From: DASYLJ01 sp964432595 | GTDB lineage: Bacteria > Desulfobacterota > Binatia > DP-6 | Reading direction: 5' to 3' | DNA: 64,000 nt | Assembly: GCA_964432595.1 (NCBI GenBank) | Contig: CAYSOF010000016.1 | Span: forward strand, 1-64,000 | Shown: positions 53,669 through 61,438 of the stretch, piece by piece | How the letters are laid out: each line of letters starts with the position of its first letter | Position numbering within the stretch: position 1 is the stretch's first letter | Notes under the pieces: model-generated | Databases searched by the model: none | Told to the model about the DNA's origin: nothing | What the model saw: only the letters and a program-made list of their open reading frames with translations | Translations under genes and position numbers: made by a program

Positions 53669-54443
53669 CGTCGCCCGCGCGCGCGACGAAGGCCTCGATC
53701 AGGGCGACGCCCTCGAATCCCGGCAGGCGCCGGATCGTGCCGTCGATGCGGCGCGCGGCGGCGAGGCCGTCGGCGCCGGCGAAGAGGTGGCGCGCGATGA
53801 ACCGGACCTCGTCGTCGGGCTGCACGCCGGAGCCGACCGGCGCCCAGAAGCGGTCGATGAGGAAGCGCGCCACGCGGCGCGCACCGGGCCGCGAGAGCCG
53901 CCGCTCGGCCTGGTGGTAGTAGAATGCGAAGTGCCGCGCCTCGTCGCGCATGATGCGCGACAGGATCTCCGACAGCACGGGATGGTCGGCGACCTCGGCG
54001 AGGCGCTGGTAGGCGGTCAAGGTCGTCAGCTCGTTGATGGCGCCCCACGTCATGTGGACGGCGACGAAGTCGGGCCAGACCTGCGAGACGATCCGGATGG
54101 CCGTCTCCTCCACGCGGTTCGCGAGGGGCGGCTTCGAGCGACGGCGCTCGACCGTCGTGTGGCCGTTGGTGGCGAGGACGCGGGCCAGGCCGCGGCCGTG
54201 GAACGTCTCCTCGTAGAACCAGCACGCCAGAAAGGTCGCGACGTCGGGGTCGTCGATGGCGCGCGTCGACAGCAGGGAGCGCACGTAGATCATCGTGTGG
54301 GTCTCGATGTCTGCCATGTAGCGCAGCGCGCGCACGGTGGCGTCGTCGAGCGGCCGGCGCCGGAGCAGGTCCCAGTCGATCCCGTCGAGATCGAGGGCCT
54401 GGGAGCGACTCGCGTACCGTTCGATGTCCGCGTCTCTCATCAT
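53634..54443 (-). CDS. Ferritin-like diiron protein (desaturase/oxygenase type)
   Basis: 269 residues (ATG at 54443 or 54440; AGGAGGGG directly precedes, favouring 54440). Helices carry metal-ligand patterns DIETHTM, FYEETFHGR (ExxH), INELTTL and RDEARHF (ExxH), a ferritin-like four-helix diiron site as in acyl-ACP desaturases and AurF-type oxygenases. No signal peptide. A palindrome lies 30 bases upstream. Convergent with the CFA catalytic gene; a fatty-acyl substrate is inferred from that neighbourhood only. Confidence 0.8.
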   Translation of the reverse strand: MMRDADIERYASRSQALDLDGIDWDLLRRRPLDDATVRALRYMADIETHTMIYVRSLLSTRAIDDPDVATFLACWFYEETFHGRGLARVLATNGHTTVERRRSKPPLANRVEETAIRIVSQVWPDFVAVHMTWGAINELTTLTAYQRLAEVADHPVLSEILSRIMRDEARHFAFYYHQAERRLSRPGARRVARFLIDRFWAPVGSGVQPDDEVRFIARHLFAGADGLAAARRIDGTIRRLPGFEGVALIEAFVARAGDVSSPDRRAAAA

Positions 54444-54471
54444 CCCCTCCTACGCGTCTGCCCGGTCTTCT

Positions 54472-54492
54472 GGATTGGGCCATGTCCAATCC
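54472..54492. promoter_or_regulatory. Imperfect 21-bp palindrome before the diiron gene
   Basis: GGATTGG at 54472-54478 and CCAATCC at 54486-54492 are perfect 7-bp inverted arms; across the full 21 bases 8 of 10 pairs match. It sits about 30 bases upstream of the diiron gene start, between it and the MscS gene stop, and is richer in A+T than its surroundings. It could be an operator or a weak terminator of the MscS gene. Confidence 0.5.
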
Positions 54493-54523
54493 CGGGGACC
54501 TTGGCAAGATCCGTACGTGAGAC

Positions 54524-56029
54524 TCAGATCGAGAACGCGGCGCGGATGCGGGCCAGCAGGCGCGACTTGACCTCGGCCTTCCGCCGGGCCTTGGCGGTGT
54601 GCGAGAGCTGATCGCGCTCGCCCTCGAGCTCAGTGGCGCGCGTCGCGAGGATGGCCGAAATGCTCTCGGCCATCTCCGGACGCTTCGCGAGCAGGTCGCT
54701 GAACGCCGCGCGGTCGAGCACGAGCGACGTGACGTCGCTGAGCGCGATGCAGTTCGCCGTCCTCGCCTCGTTCGTCATGAGCGACATCTCGCCGACGAAG
54801 TCGCCGGGATGGAGCACGTTGATCTCGCGCTCCTCGCCGTCGACCGCCAGCCGCACGCTGACGGTGCCGCGCGTGATGAGGAACAGGCTGTCGCCGGCTT
54901 CGCCCTGGCGGATCAGGTGCTCGCCCCGGGCGAAGCAAGCGTCGCGCATCGCGGCGGCCAGGAGGTCGCGGTCGGTGTCCGCCATCGGCGCGAACATCTC
55001 GATGCGCGAGAGGGCGACGGAGCGGTTCATTTGCGCCGCGCGCCGGGTGACGGCGGGCGGTTCGGGATGGTGCTCGGTCTGGATGGGGAACGGGATCTCG
55101 AGCTCGTGGCGCTGCGCCGCGTACCACACGCGCGTGCGGACCTCGCTGTCGATGGGGACGTCGCGCTCGAACGCCGTGATCCAGTAGCGTAGCGCGTACG
55201 TGATGGCGCTGTCCGCGAAATCGACGACGACGACGTCGGGCTCGGGAAAGGGCAGGACACCCGGCGCATCGCGGATGGCGCCCAGCAGCGCCGCCTTCAC
55301 GTCGTTCGGCGGATGGCGGTACGCGAAGCCGACCTTCAACCACATGCGGTGCGCGCCGCTCGGCTGCGAGTAGTTGTGGACCGTGTTCTCGAGCATCTTC
55401 GCGTTGGGCAACGTCACGAGGTCGCCGTCCTTCGTGAGCAGCGTGGTCGCGCGCCACTTCACCTCGAGAATGCGGCCGACGGTGTCGTCCACCTTGATCC
55501 ACTCGCCGATGCCGAAGGTACGGTCGACCTGCAGCGACAGCCCGGCGAACAGGTTCGCGATCGTGCCCTGCAGCGCGAGACCGATGACGCCGCCGACGAT
55601 CGCCGACGTCGTGACGAGCGAGAAGAGGTCGTCGGTCGCCTCCTTCCACAGCCAGACGAGCACCAGGACGACGAACCCGCCCTGGATCAGGTTGCGGAGG
55701 ATCGACGGAATGCGGATCTGGTTGCGGTTGAAGCCGAGGTCGAAGACGACGAGGCTCAGCAGCCCGGACAGGCCGACCACCAGTGTGACGACGTGGAGGA
55801 TGCCGAGCGGGCCGCGGAGCGCCCAGATGCCCATCCAGTCGACCAGACCGATCGCGGCGAGCCGGATGAGCAGCGCGGCGAGCAGGAAGCCGAGGGCGGC
55901 GCGACCGCGGCCGCGCTGGCCGGGCGGCAGCGTGCGGCGGAGGAGCAGCAGGACGACGAGCGCGACGAGCGTCGCCCCCAGGCCGGACCAGACCGGCTCG
56001 ATCTGCTGCAGGCGTTCCAGCGCGAGCAT
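54524..56029 (-). CDS. MscS-type channel with cyclic-nucleotide-binding domain
   Basis: 501 residues from the ATG at 56029 (AAGGAG 8 bases upstream; a GTG at 56038 overlaps that site). Four to five membrane helices (about 10-165), the MscS pore/beta domain (GLALQGTIANLFAGL; WIKVDDTVGRILEVKW; TLPNAKMLENTVHNYS), an alpha/beta region, and a C-terminal CAP_ED domain with phosphate-binding cassette GEMSLMTNEARTA. This is the bCNG-type architecture. Whether a cyclic nucleotide opens it, or mechanical tension does, is unresolved. It is in range of the cyclase at 45 kb. Confidence 0.92.
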   Translation of the reverse strand: MLALERLQQIEPVWSGLGATLVALVVLLLLRRTLPPGQRGRGRAALGFLLAALLIRLAAIGLVDWMGIWALRGPLGILHVVTLVVGLSGLLSLVVFDLGFNRNQIRIPSILRNLIQGGFVVLVLVWLWKEATDDLFSLVTTSAIVGGVIGLALQGTIANLFAGLSLQVDRTFGIGEWIKVDDTVGRILEVKWRATTLLTKDGDLVTLPNAKMLENTVHNYSQPSGAHRMWLKVGFAYRHPPNDVKAALLGAIRDAPGVLPFPEPDVVVVDFADSAITYALRYWITAFERDVPIDSEVRTRVWYAAQRHELEIPFPIQTEHHPEPPAVTRRAAQMNRSVALSRIEMFAPMADTDRDLLAAAMRDACFARGEHLIRQGEAGDSLFLITRGTVSVRLAVDGEEREINVLHPGDFVGEMSLMTNEARTANCIALSDVTSLVLDRAAFSDLLAKRPEMAESISAILATRATELEGERDQLSHTAKARRKAEVKSRLLARIRAAFSI

Positions 56030-56105
56030 CGGCGGCACTCCTTAGCAGGCCGGCGCCGCGGCTTGTAGCGTTGACACCCCCCGGCCGCGGCGCGATGGTC
56101 GGCGC

Positions 56106-56504
56106 ATGCCGATCCGTCAGCTGACGCCTACTGCCGCACAGGCCGCGCTCGCCGCCGATCCCGCCGCCGTCTACCTGGACGTGCGGACCGCCGGAGAGTA
56201 CGACGCCGGCCATCCCGCAGGGGCGCGGCACCTCGCCGTGATGGAGATCGATCCGGCGAGCGGGCGGCCGGCGCCGACCCCCGACTTCGTCGCGATCGTC
56301 GGGCGCCACTTTCCGCCGGCGACGACGCTGATCGTCGGCTGCCAGAGCGGCATGCGCTCGCAGCGCGCGTGCGAGATGCTCGCCGCGGCCGGCTGGACGG
56401 ACCTCGCGAACATGCAGGGCGGCTTCGGCGGCTCGCCGGACACGCCGGGATGGCGCGAGTCCGGGCTGCCCGTCGAGACCGGCTCGGGCGGCCGCCTCTC
56501 CTAA
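56106..56504 (+). CDS. Rhodanese-domain protein
   Basis: 132 residues. AVYLDVRTAGEYDAGHPAGA and active-site CQSGMRSQRACEML, with a C-terminal MQGGFGGSPDTPGWRESGLP, make a single rhodanese domain. It should carry sulfane sulfur on the Cys of CQSGMRS. Its stop TAA overlaps the TAG stop of the convergent hemerythrin gene (bases CTAA). Divergent from the MscS gene across 76 bases. Confidence 0.9.
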   Translation: MPIRQLTPTAAQAALAADPAAVYLDVRTAGEYDAGHPAGARHLAVMEIDPASGRPAPTPDFVAIVGRHFPPATTLIVGCQSGMRSQRACEMLAAAGWTDLANMQGGFGGSPDTPGWRESGLPVETGSGGRLS

Positions 56505-56983
56505 CGCCCGAGCGTCGTCCGGATCGCGTCGCCGAGGCGCTGGGTCTCGTCCGCCGGCAGCCCGTCGGGAAACGCTTCGAACAGCTCGCGCTCCTCGCGC
56601 CGCACGTGGGTCTCGAGCAGATCGGCGAATGCCGCCAGCGCCGGACCGCGCGCGTCGTCGTCCGCGGCGGCGGCGACGGCGTCCCGCAGCGCCTCGAAGC
56701 GACGGTGATCGGCGATCAAGTCGTCCAGCAGGGCCGAGGCCGGCGGCAGGTGCGTCCGCAGGAACGGGAAGAGCAGCTGCTCCTCCGCCGCGAAGTGCGG
56801 GACGAGGTGACGCGTGAAGAAGGCCAGCGTCTCGTCGCAGCGCGACGCGGGCGTGCTGGCCGGCGTCATCGGCGTCACCGGTCCCGGCGGCGAGGGGTGG
56901 TGCAGCCGGAACGCCAGGCCGAGCGCCTCGCGATGGTCGTGCGAGAGCGGGATCAGGCTCGGATGTCGTCGGCGGCGCGCCAT
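56501..56983 (-). CDS. Hemerythrin HHE domain protein
   Basis: 160 residues. Ligand pattern LSHDHREAL, FTRHLVPHFAAEEQLLFP, IADHRRFEAL and ETHVRREERELFE is that of a hemerythrin-type four-helix bundle that binds a diiron centre. Roles in oxygen or NO sensing and iron homeostasis are known for the family; none is shown here. The end overlaps the rhodanese stop by 4 bases. The start follows a terminator, so the gene probably has its own promoter within 56984-57003. Confidence 0.85.
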   Translation of the reverse strand: MARRRRHPSLIPLSHDHREALGLAFRLHHPSPPGPVTPMTPASTPASRCDETLAFFTRHLVPHFAAEEQLLFPFLRTHLPPASALLDDLIADHRRFEALRDAVAAAADDDARGPALAAFADLLETHVRREERELFEAFPDGLPADETQRLGDAIRTTLGR

Positions 56984-57003
56984 GGCGCCAATGTAGCACG
57001 GCG

Positions 57004-57038
57004 GCGCGCGGCGCCGGAGTCGCTCCGGCGCCGCGCGC
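57004..57038. terminator. 16-bp hairpin terminator
   Basis: A perfect 16-bp stem (left arm GCGCGCGGCGCCGGAG) with loop TCG lies 8 bases past the stop of the minus-strand secreted-protein gene at 57047. It separates that gene from the hemerythrin gene. Confidence 0.75.
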
Positions 57039-57046
57039 GGTGTCGT

Positions 57047-58834
57047 TCAGAGCGCCCCGACGATAGCGGATAGCTCCGTCATCGTGGCGACGATCGTGGC
57101 CGAGCAGTCCGCGCTGATCTTGCCCTTGCTGCCCGCCTTGGCCGCCTTGTTCTGCGCCACCTTGAGCGCGGCCTTCGCCTTCTTGATGAGCTTCGTCTTC
57201 TTCTTGCCGGTGGCCGTGGCGATCTTCGCGAGCAGGCCCTCGACCTTGGTGAGCGCCTTGGTGACGGCCTTCTGGGTCTTCTCGTCGAGCGGGTCCTCGC
57301 CGCAGATCGGGCCGCCGTCCTGCACCTGGTCGAGCTCGCACTGCGCGCCCGCGGCGCCGCTCTTCTGCGTGAAGACGCAGGTGTCCGCCGGGCAGCTGTC
57401 GTCGGTGCACGGGTCGTTGTCGTTGCAGTCACCGGGCGACGAGCAGCCGCCGGCGGGACCGCCGGGATCGTTCGGGTCGTTGGGATCGGACTCGCCGGCG
57501 TCGACGCGGCCGTTCTGGTTCGCGTCCTCCTCGCCGTCGTCGAGGCCGTCGCCGTCGGTGTCGGCGTTCAGCGGATCGGTCGTGGTGTTCGCGTCCGCGT
57601 CGCCGACGAACGTACCGCCGGTGTCGGCCGACTGCGGCGTCTCGAGGCCGCGCTCGAGCCCGTCGCCGAGCCCGTCGCCGTCCGAGTCGCCGGTCGTGTT
57701 GTCCGTCTCGCCGGCGTCGACGACGCCGTCGTTGTTCGCGTCTTCCGGACCGAGCGAGCCGTCGAGCAGGCCGTCGTCGTCGCAGTCGGCGTCGTGCGTG
57801 CAGCCGTCGAAGGTGTCGGGCAGGCCGTCGGCATCGGTGTCGCCGAAGACCTGCTGGTCGAGCGGAAGGATGAACGCGACGGGGCCGGGGAGGCCGGCGT
57901 CCTCGTTGACGTCGTCGCCGATGATCGCCGGAGCGCCCTGCGTGCAGAACACGCTGACGAGCGTCGCGGCGGCGGTGTCCTCGCTCTTCGGGTACGACGG
58001 GTCTGGCCAAGCCGGCGCCGTGGGTGCCGCCGAGCCCGTGCGCGTGATCGGGTTCGGGAAGCAGGCCTTCGACTGGTTGTTCGAGCAGCAGAGCTGCTGG
58101 ATGCCGCCATGGCTGCCACCGGTGCAGACGGCGTTGCAGGTGCCGGCGCCGCAGTCGTCGGTGTCGACCTGGTTCGGGCAGCCGCCCGACAGGGTGTCGG
58201 TGCCCGTCGTGACGTCGACGGTGAGCGGGACCGGGAGGGAAAGAATCCCGGACGGCGGGCACGAGATCGAGACGTCGTATTGCGTGTCGCCGACCGCGCC
58301 CTGGACGGGGATGGTCTCGTCGACCGTACATGCACCGCCGTTGTTGGCGCCGCCGTTGCATACGTTGCCGACGCACTGCGGACAGACGTTGTTCGTCGTG
58401 GTGATGTAGACCTGCGCGTTCAGCGTAGCGGTGGCGTCGATGTCGCCGGTGGCGACGTCGAACGTGCCGGTGACCGCCGGGTTGGCGAAGTTCGCCTGGA
58501 CGCACACGGCGACCGTGCCGATCACGACGGGGATGGGCGGCGCGAACGGCCGGCCGGCGGCGGAGAGCTGGTCGGCCTGGCCCTCGATGGTGCAGAGCGA
58601 GTCGGTCGTGTTGTCGCAGTCGCGGAGGCAGAGCGCGAAGCGCGCGCCGCCCGGGACGTCATAGTCGTGGACCGTCCCCTTCCACCCCAGATCGAAGTCG
58701 GAGCCGGCCTGGGGCACCGTCAGCAGCAGCTCCTCGGGGCCGCCGGGATTCAGGTTGCAGCGCGGCGCGACGGCGCCTGCGGTGGCGGCGTACAGCAGGA
58801 CGGCGCCGGCCACGACGAATTTGGAAATAGACAT
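57047..58834 (-). CDS. Secreted Cys-rich acidic-repeat protein
   Basis: 595 residues. Signal peptide (KFVVAGAVLLYAATAGAVA) preceded by a strong GGAGGAG Shine-Dalgarno at 58842-58849. The N-terminal part (20-290) is Cys-rich (VCPQCVGNVCNGG; CSNNQSKACF); the middle (325-440) holds acidic Ca2+-type repeats (DTDADGLPDTFDGC; DSDGDGLGDGLERG; DTDGDGLDDGEED). The C-terminal 90 residues are Lys/Ala-rich and helical (KKKTKLIKKAKAALKVAQNK) and end in a Cys-containing stretch. Exported; function unknown. Confidence 0.82.
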   Translation of the reverse strand: MSISKFVVAGAVLLYAATAGAVAPRCNLNPGGPEELLLTVPQAGSDFDLGWKGTVHDYDVPGGARFALCLRDCDNTTDSLCTIEGQADQLSAAGRPFAPPIPVVIGTVAVCVQANFANPAVTGTFDVATGDIDATATLNAQVYITTTNNVCPQCVGNVCNGGANNGGACTVDETIPVQGAVGDTQYDVSISCPPSGILSLPVPLTVDVTTGTDTLSGGCPNQVDTDDCGAGTCNAVCTGGSHGGIQQLCCSNNQSKACFPNPITRTGSAAPTAPAWPDPSYPKSEDTAAATLVSVFCTQGAPAIIGDDVNEDAGLPGPVAFILPLDQQVFGDTDADGLPDTFDGCTHDADCDDDGLLDGSLGPEDANNDGVVDAGETDNTTGDSDGDGLGDGLERGLETPQSADTGGTFVGDADANTTTDPLNADTDGDGLDDGEEDANQNGRVDAGESDPNDPNDPGGPAGGCSSPGDCNDNDPCTDDSCPADTCVFTQKSGAAGAQCELDQVQDGGPICGEDPLDEKTQKAVTKALTKVEGLLAKIATATGKKKTKLIKKAKAALKVAQNKAAKAGSKGKISADCSATIVATMTELSAIVGAL

Positions 58835-58947
58835 CGAGCTTCTCCTCCTACGGTCGAGCGAACGATCTGGCGGTTCTAGGGAAACGGCCGCTATGCGTCC
58901 ATCCCTCGTCGGGGGGATGCCTTGACTGGTGCAGACCCCCCTGACAG

Positions 58948-59790
58948 ATGCGGCCGATGCGCTTCGGCCTGTTCGCGATCAACGTCGGACCCTGTGCCGA
59001 CCCGGTCCTGCAGCGCCGCGTGGCGCTCGCGGCGGAGGAGGAGGGGTTCGAGTCGATCTGGACCGGCGAGCACGTCGCGATGCCGTTGCGCGACAACCCG
59101 GTGCCGACCCCGCCGGAGACCCCGTTCCTCGACTCGCTGATCTCGCTGACGCACGTCGCGGCGGTCACGTCCCGCATCCGGATCGGTACGGGCATCCTCG
59201 TCCTGCCGCACCACAACCCGATGCTGCTCGCGAAGGCGCTGACGTCGCTCGACGTGGTGTCCGGCGGGCGTCTGATCGCCGGGTTCGCGTCGGGCTACGT
59301 CGAGCGCGAGTTCGAGGCCATCGGCGCGGACTTCCGGAAGCGCGGCCCGATCACCGACGAGTACATCGCGGCCATCCGGGCGATCTGGACGCAGGAGGTG
59401 CCGACGTTCCGCGGGCGCTTCGCGTCCTTCGGCGACGTCCGTTGCGAGCCGAAGCCCGTGCAGCGCCCGCACCCGCCGATCGTGATCGGCGGCCACGCGC
59501 CGGCGGCGTTGGCGCGCGCCGCACGCGAGGGCGACGGCTGGTACGGCTTCGCGCAGACCGTCGCCGCCACCGCGGAGATCGTGCGCGAGCTGCGCCGGCT
59601 GCGCGATGCGGCCGGTCGCGGCGACGCGCCGTTCGAGATCTCGCTGACGACGTTCGAGCCGATGACGCCCGAGCTGGTGGCGCAGGCCGAGGCGGCGGGG
59701 ATCGATCGGCTCGTCCTCTATCCGATCGTGCGCGGCGACCAGCTCGAGGCGACGGTGCGTGACCTGGGCGCCCGCATCGTCCGCGCGTGA
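58948..59790 (+). CDS. LLM-class flavin-dependent oxidoreductase (F420-type)
   Basis: 280 residues (ATG at 58948; MRFG at 58957 is equally likely). RFGLFAINVGPC, SIWTGEHVAMP, IRIGTGILVLPHHNPMLLAK, LDVVSGGRLIAGFASGY and the IVIGGHAPAALARAAR strand fit the TIGR03619-like, often F420-dependent, LLM group; F420 use is inference. Its stop overlaps the next gene's GTG (GTGA), so they are coupled. It lies just upstream of the acyl-CoA dehydrogenase pair. Confidence 0.88.
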   Translation: MRPMRFGLFAINVGPCADPVLQRRVALAAEEEGFESIWTGEHVAMPLRDNPVPTPPETPFLDSLISLTHVAAVTSRIRIGTGILVLPHHNPMLLAKALTSLDVVSGGRLIAGFASGYVEREFEAIGADFRKRGPITDEYIAAIRAIWTQEVPTFRGRFASFGDVRCEPKPVQRPHPPIVIGGHAPAALARAAREGDGWYGFAQTVAATAEIVRELRRLRDAAGRGDAPFEISLTTFEPMTPELVAQAEAAGIDRLVLYPIVRGDQLEATVRDLGARIVRA

Positions 59791-60206
59791 GCGATCCGTA
59801 CGTCCGCCTGGCGCTCTGGCTCCACCCGCTCGTCGGGCTGCTGGCGACGGCGCTGGCGGTGCGCACCGCGGCGCTCGCGTTGCAGGGCCGCGCGCGCACC
59901 AGGCGCGGCGCGGCCGCCCTGGCCCGTCATCGCGCGCTCTCGCCGTGGGTGTACGGGCTCGTCGTCGTCGGCTGGCTCGGGGGCGTCGCCAGCGTGTGGC
60001 TCGGGCGGCCCGACCTCGACCTGTTCAGCACCGGGCACTTTCAGGTGGGAACGCTGATCGTCGTCCTGTTCACCGCGTCATGGGCAGTGTCGCTCCGGCT
60101 GCCGGCCGAGGCGTGGGCCCGCACCGTCCACCCGTGGATCGGCGCGGCGGCGCTGATGGCGCTCGGCGTGCAGGTGTTCCTCGGTCTGCAGCTCATGCCG
60201 CGCTGA
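59787..60206 (+). CDS. Small four-helix membrane protein with conserved His
   Basis: 139 residues with four membrane helices. Helix and loop His residues (WLHPLVGL, ARHRALSPW, STGHFQVG, TVHPWIGAA) are arranged as in small cytochrome-b561/DUF4079-like membrane proteins that ligate heme, though heme binding is not shown. The GTG start overlaps the LLM stop by 4 bases, which ties it to that flavoprotein. Function unknown; a membrane redox partner is possible. Confidence 0.7.
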   Translation: MSDPYVRLALWLHPLVGLLATALAVRTAALALQGRARTRRGAAALARHRALSPWVYGLVVVGWLGGVASVWLGRPDLDLFSTGHFQVGTLIVVLFTASWAVSLRLPAEAWARTVHPWIGAAALMALGVQVFLGLQLMPR

Positions 60207-60251
60207 CGGCGTACCTTGCTCTTGTGGGACGGCTCGACTAGCGTCCGCCGG

Positions 60252-61433
60252 ATGCCGGATCTGGACGCCTTCCGCGAAGAGACGCGGCGCTGGCTCGAAG
60301 AGCACGCGCCGCCGGCCATGCGCACGCCCCCCAAGGTCGCCGACGAGGTGTGCTGGGGTGGCAAGAAGGGCAAGTATCCGGAGGACACGCGCCGCTGGCT
60401 CGCGATCATGGCGGAGCGGGGCTGGACGGCGCCGACCTGGCCGAAGGAGTACGGCGGCGGCGGGCTCTCGAAGGCAGAGGCCAAGGTGCTGTCGGAGGAG
60501 ATGGCGAAGCTCCGGCTCCGTCCCCCGCTGATCGGCTTCGGGCTCGAGATGATCGGTCCGCTGCTGCTGCAGGCGGGCAGCGAGGAGCAGAAGAAGGAGC
60601 ACCTCCCGCGCATCACGCGCGGCGAGATCCGCTGGTGCCAGGGCTACTCCGAGCCGGGCGCCGGGTCGGATCTGGCGGGCCTGCAGACGCGCGCGGTGCG
60701 GGACGGCGACGACTACATCCTGAACGGCCAGAAGGTGTGGACGTCGTACGGCGACAAGTCGGACTGGATGTTCATCCTGGTCCGCACCGACACCGAGAAG
60801 AAGCACGCCGGCATCACGTTCCTGTTGATGGACATGGACGTCGAGGGCGTCGGCGTCCAGCCCATCAAGCTGATCAGCGGCGCGTCGCCGTTCTGCGAGA
60901 CGTTCCTCACCGACGTGCGCGTCCCGCGCCGCAACGTCATCGGCGAGGAGAACGGCGGCTGGGCGATCGCGAAGATGCTGCTGCGCTTCGAGCGCAACAT
61001 GATCGCCGACGTCTTCAAGGAGCGCGACGATCGCTCGCGCCTGCTCAAGATGGCCCGGCGGTACCTGCCCACCGAGAACGGCAAGATCGCCGACGCCGTC
61101 CTGCGCGACCGCATGACGCAGCTCGAGATCGACCAGATCGGGCTCGACCTGACGCTGTCGCGCTCGCGCGATCGCCTCAAGTCGGGGCAGGCGCCCGGTC
61201 CCGAGACGTCCATCTTCAAGCTGTACGGCACCGAGCTGAACCAGCGGCGTCGCGAGCTCATGATGAGCATCGCGGGACCGCAGGCGCTCGGCTGGGAAGG
61301 CGCCGGCTTCCAGGACGACGAGCTCGGCCTCACGCGCGACTGGCTGCGGTCGCGCGGCAACACGATCGAGGGCGGCACGTCCGAGATCCAGCTCAACATC
61401 ATCGCCAAGCAGGTGCTTGGCCTCCCGGACTGA
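60252..61433 (+). CDS. Acyl-CoA dehydrogenase with catalytic Glu
   Basis: 393 residues from the ATG at 60252; a TTG at 60216 would add 12. FAD-binding CQGYSEPGAGSDLAGL, NGQKVWTSYGDKSDWMF, RFERNM and the C-terminal IEGGTSEIQLNIIA. The Glu of IEGGTSE (residue 373) is at the catalytic-base position. It has a typical ACAD length and reads as the catalytic partner of the gene 5 bases downstream. Confidence 0.9.
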   Translation: MPDLDAFREETRRWLEEHAPPAMRTPPKVADEVCWGGKKGKYPEDTRRWLAIMAERGWTAPTWPKEYGGGGLSKAEAKVLSEEMAKLRLRPPLIGFGLEMIGPLLLQAGSEEQKKEHLPRITRGEIRWCQGYSEPGAGSDLAGLQTRAVRDGDDYILNGQKVWTSYGDKSDWMFILVRTDTEKKHAGITFLLMDMDVEGVGVQPIKLISGASPFCETFLTDVRVPRRNVIGEENGGWAIAKMLLRFERNMIADVFKERDDRSRLLKMARRYLPTENGKIADAVLRDRMTQLEIDQIGLDLTLSRSRDRLKSGQAPGPETSIFKLYGTELNQRRRELMMSIAGPQALGWEGAGFQDDELGLTRDWLRSRGNTIEGGTSEIQLNIIAKQVLGLPD

Positions 61434-61438
61434 CACGC

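Noticed and set aside
51306..54443. Classification of the cassette as a carotenoid or isoprenoid pathway
   Set aside because: The GGR-type flavoprotein alone would permit it, but no prenyl synthase or cyclase gene is nearby and the CFA genes argue for fatty acids.
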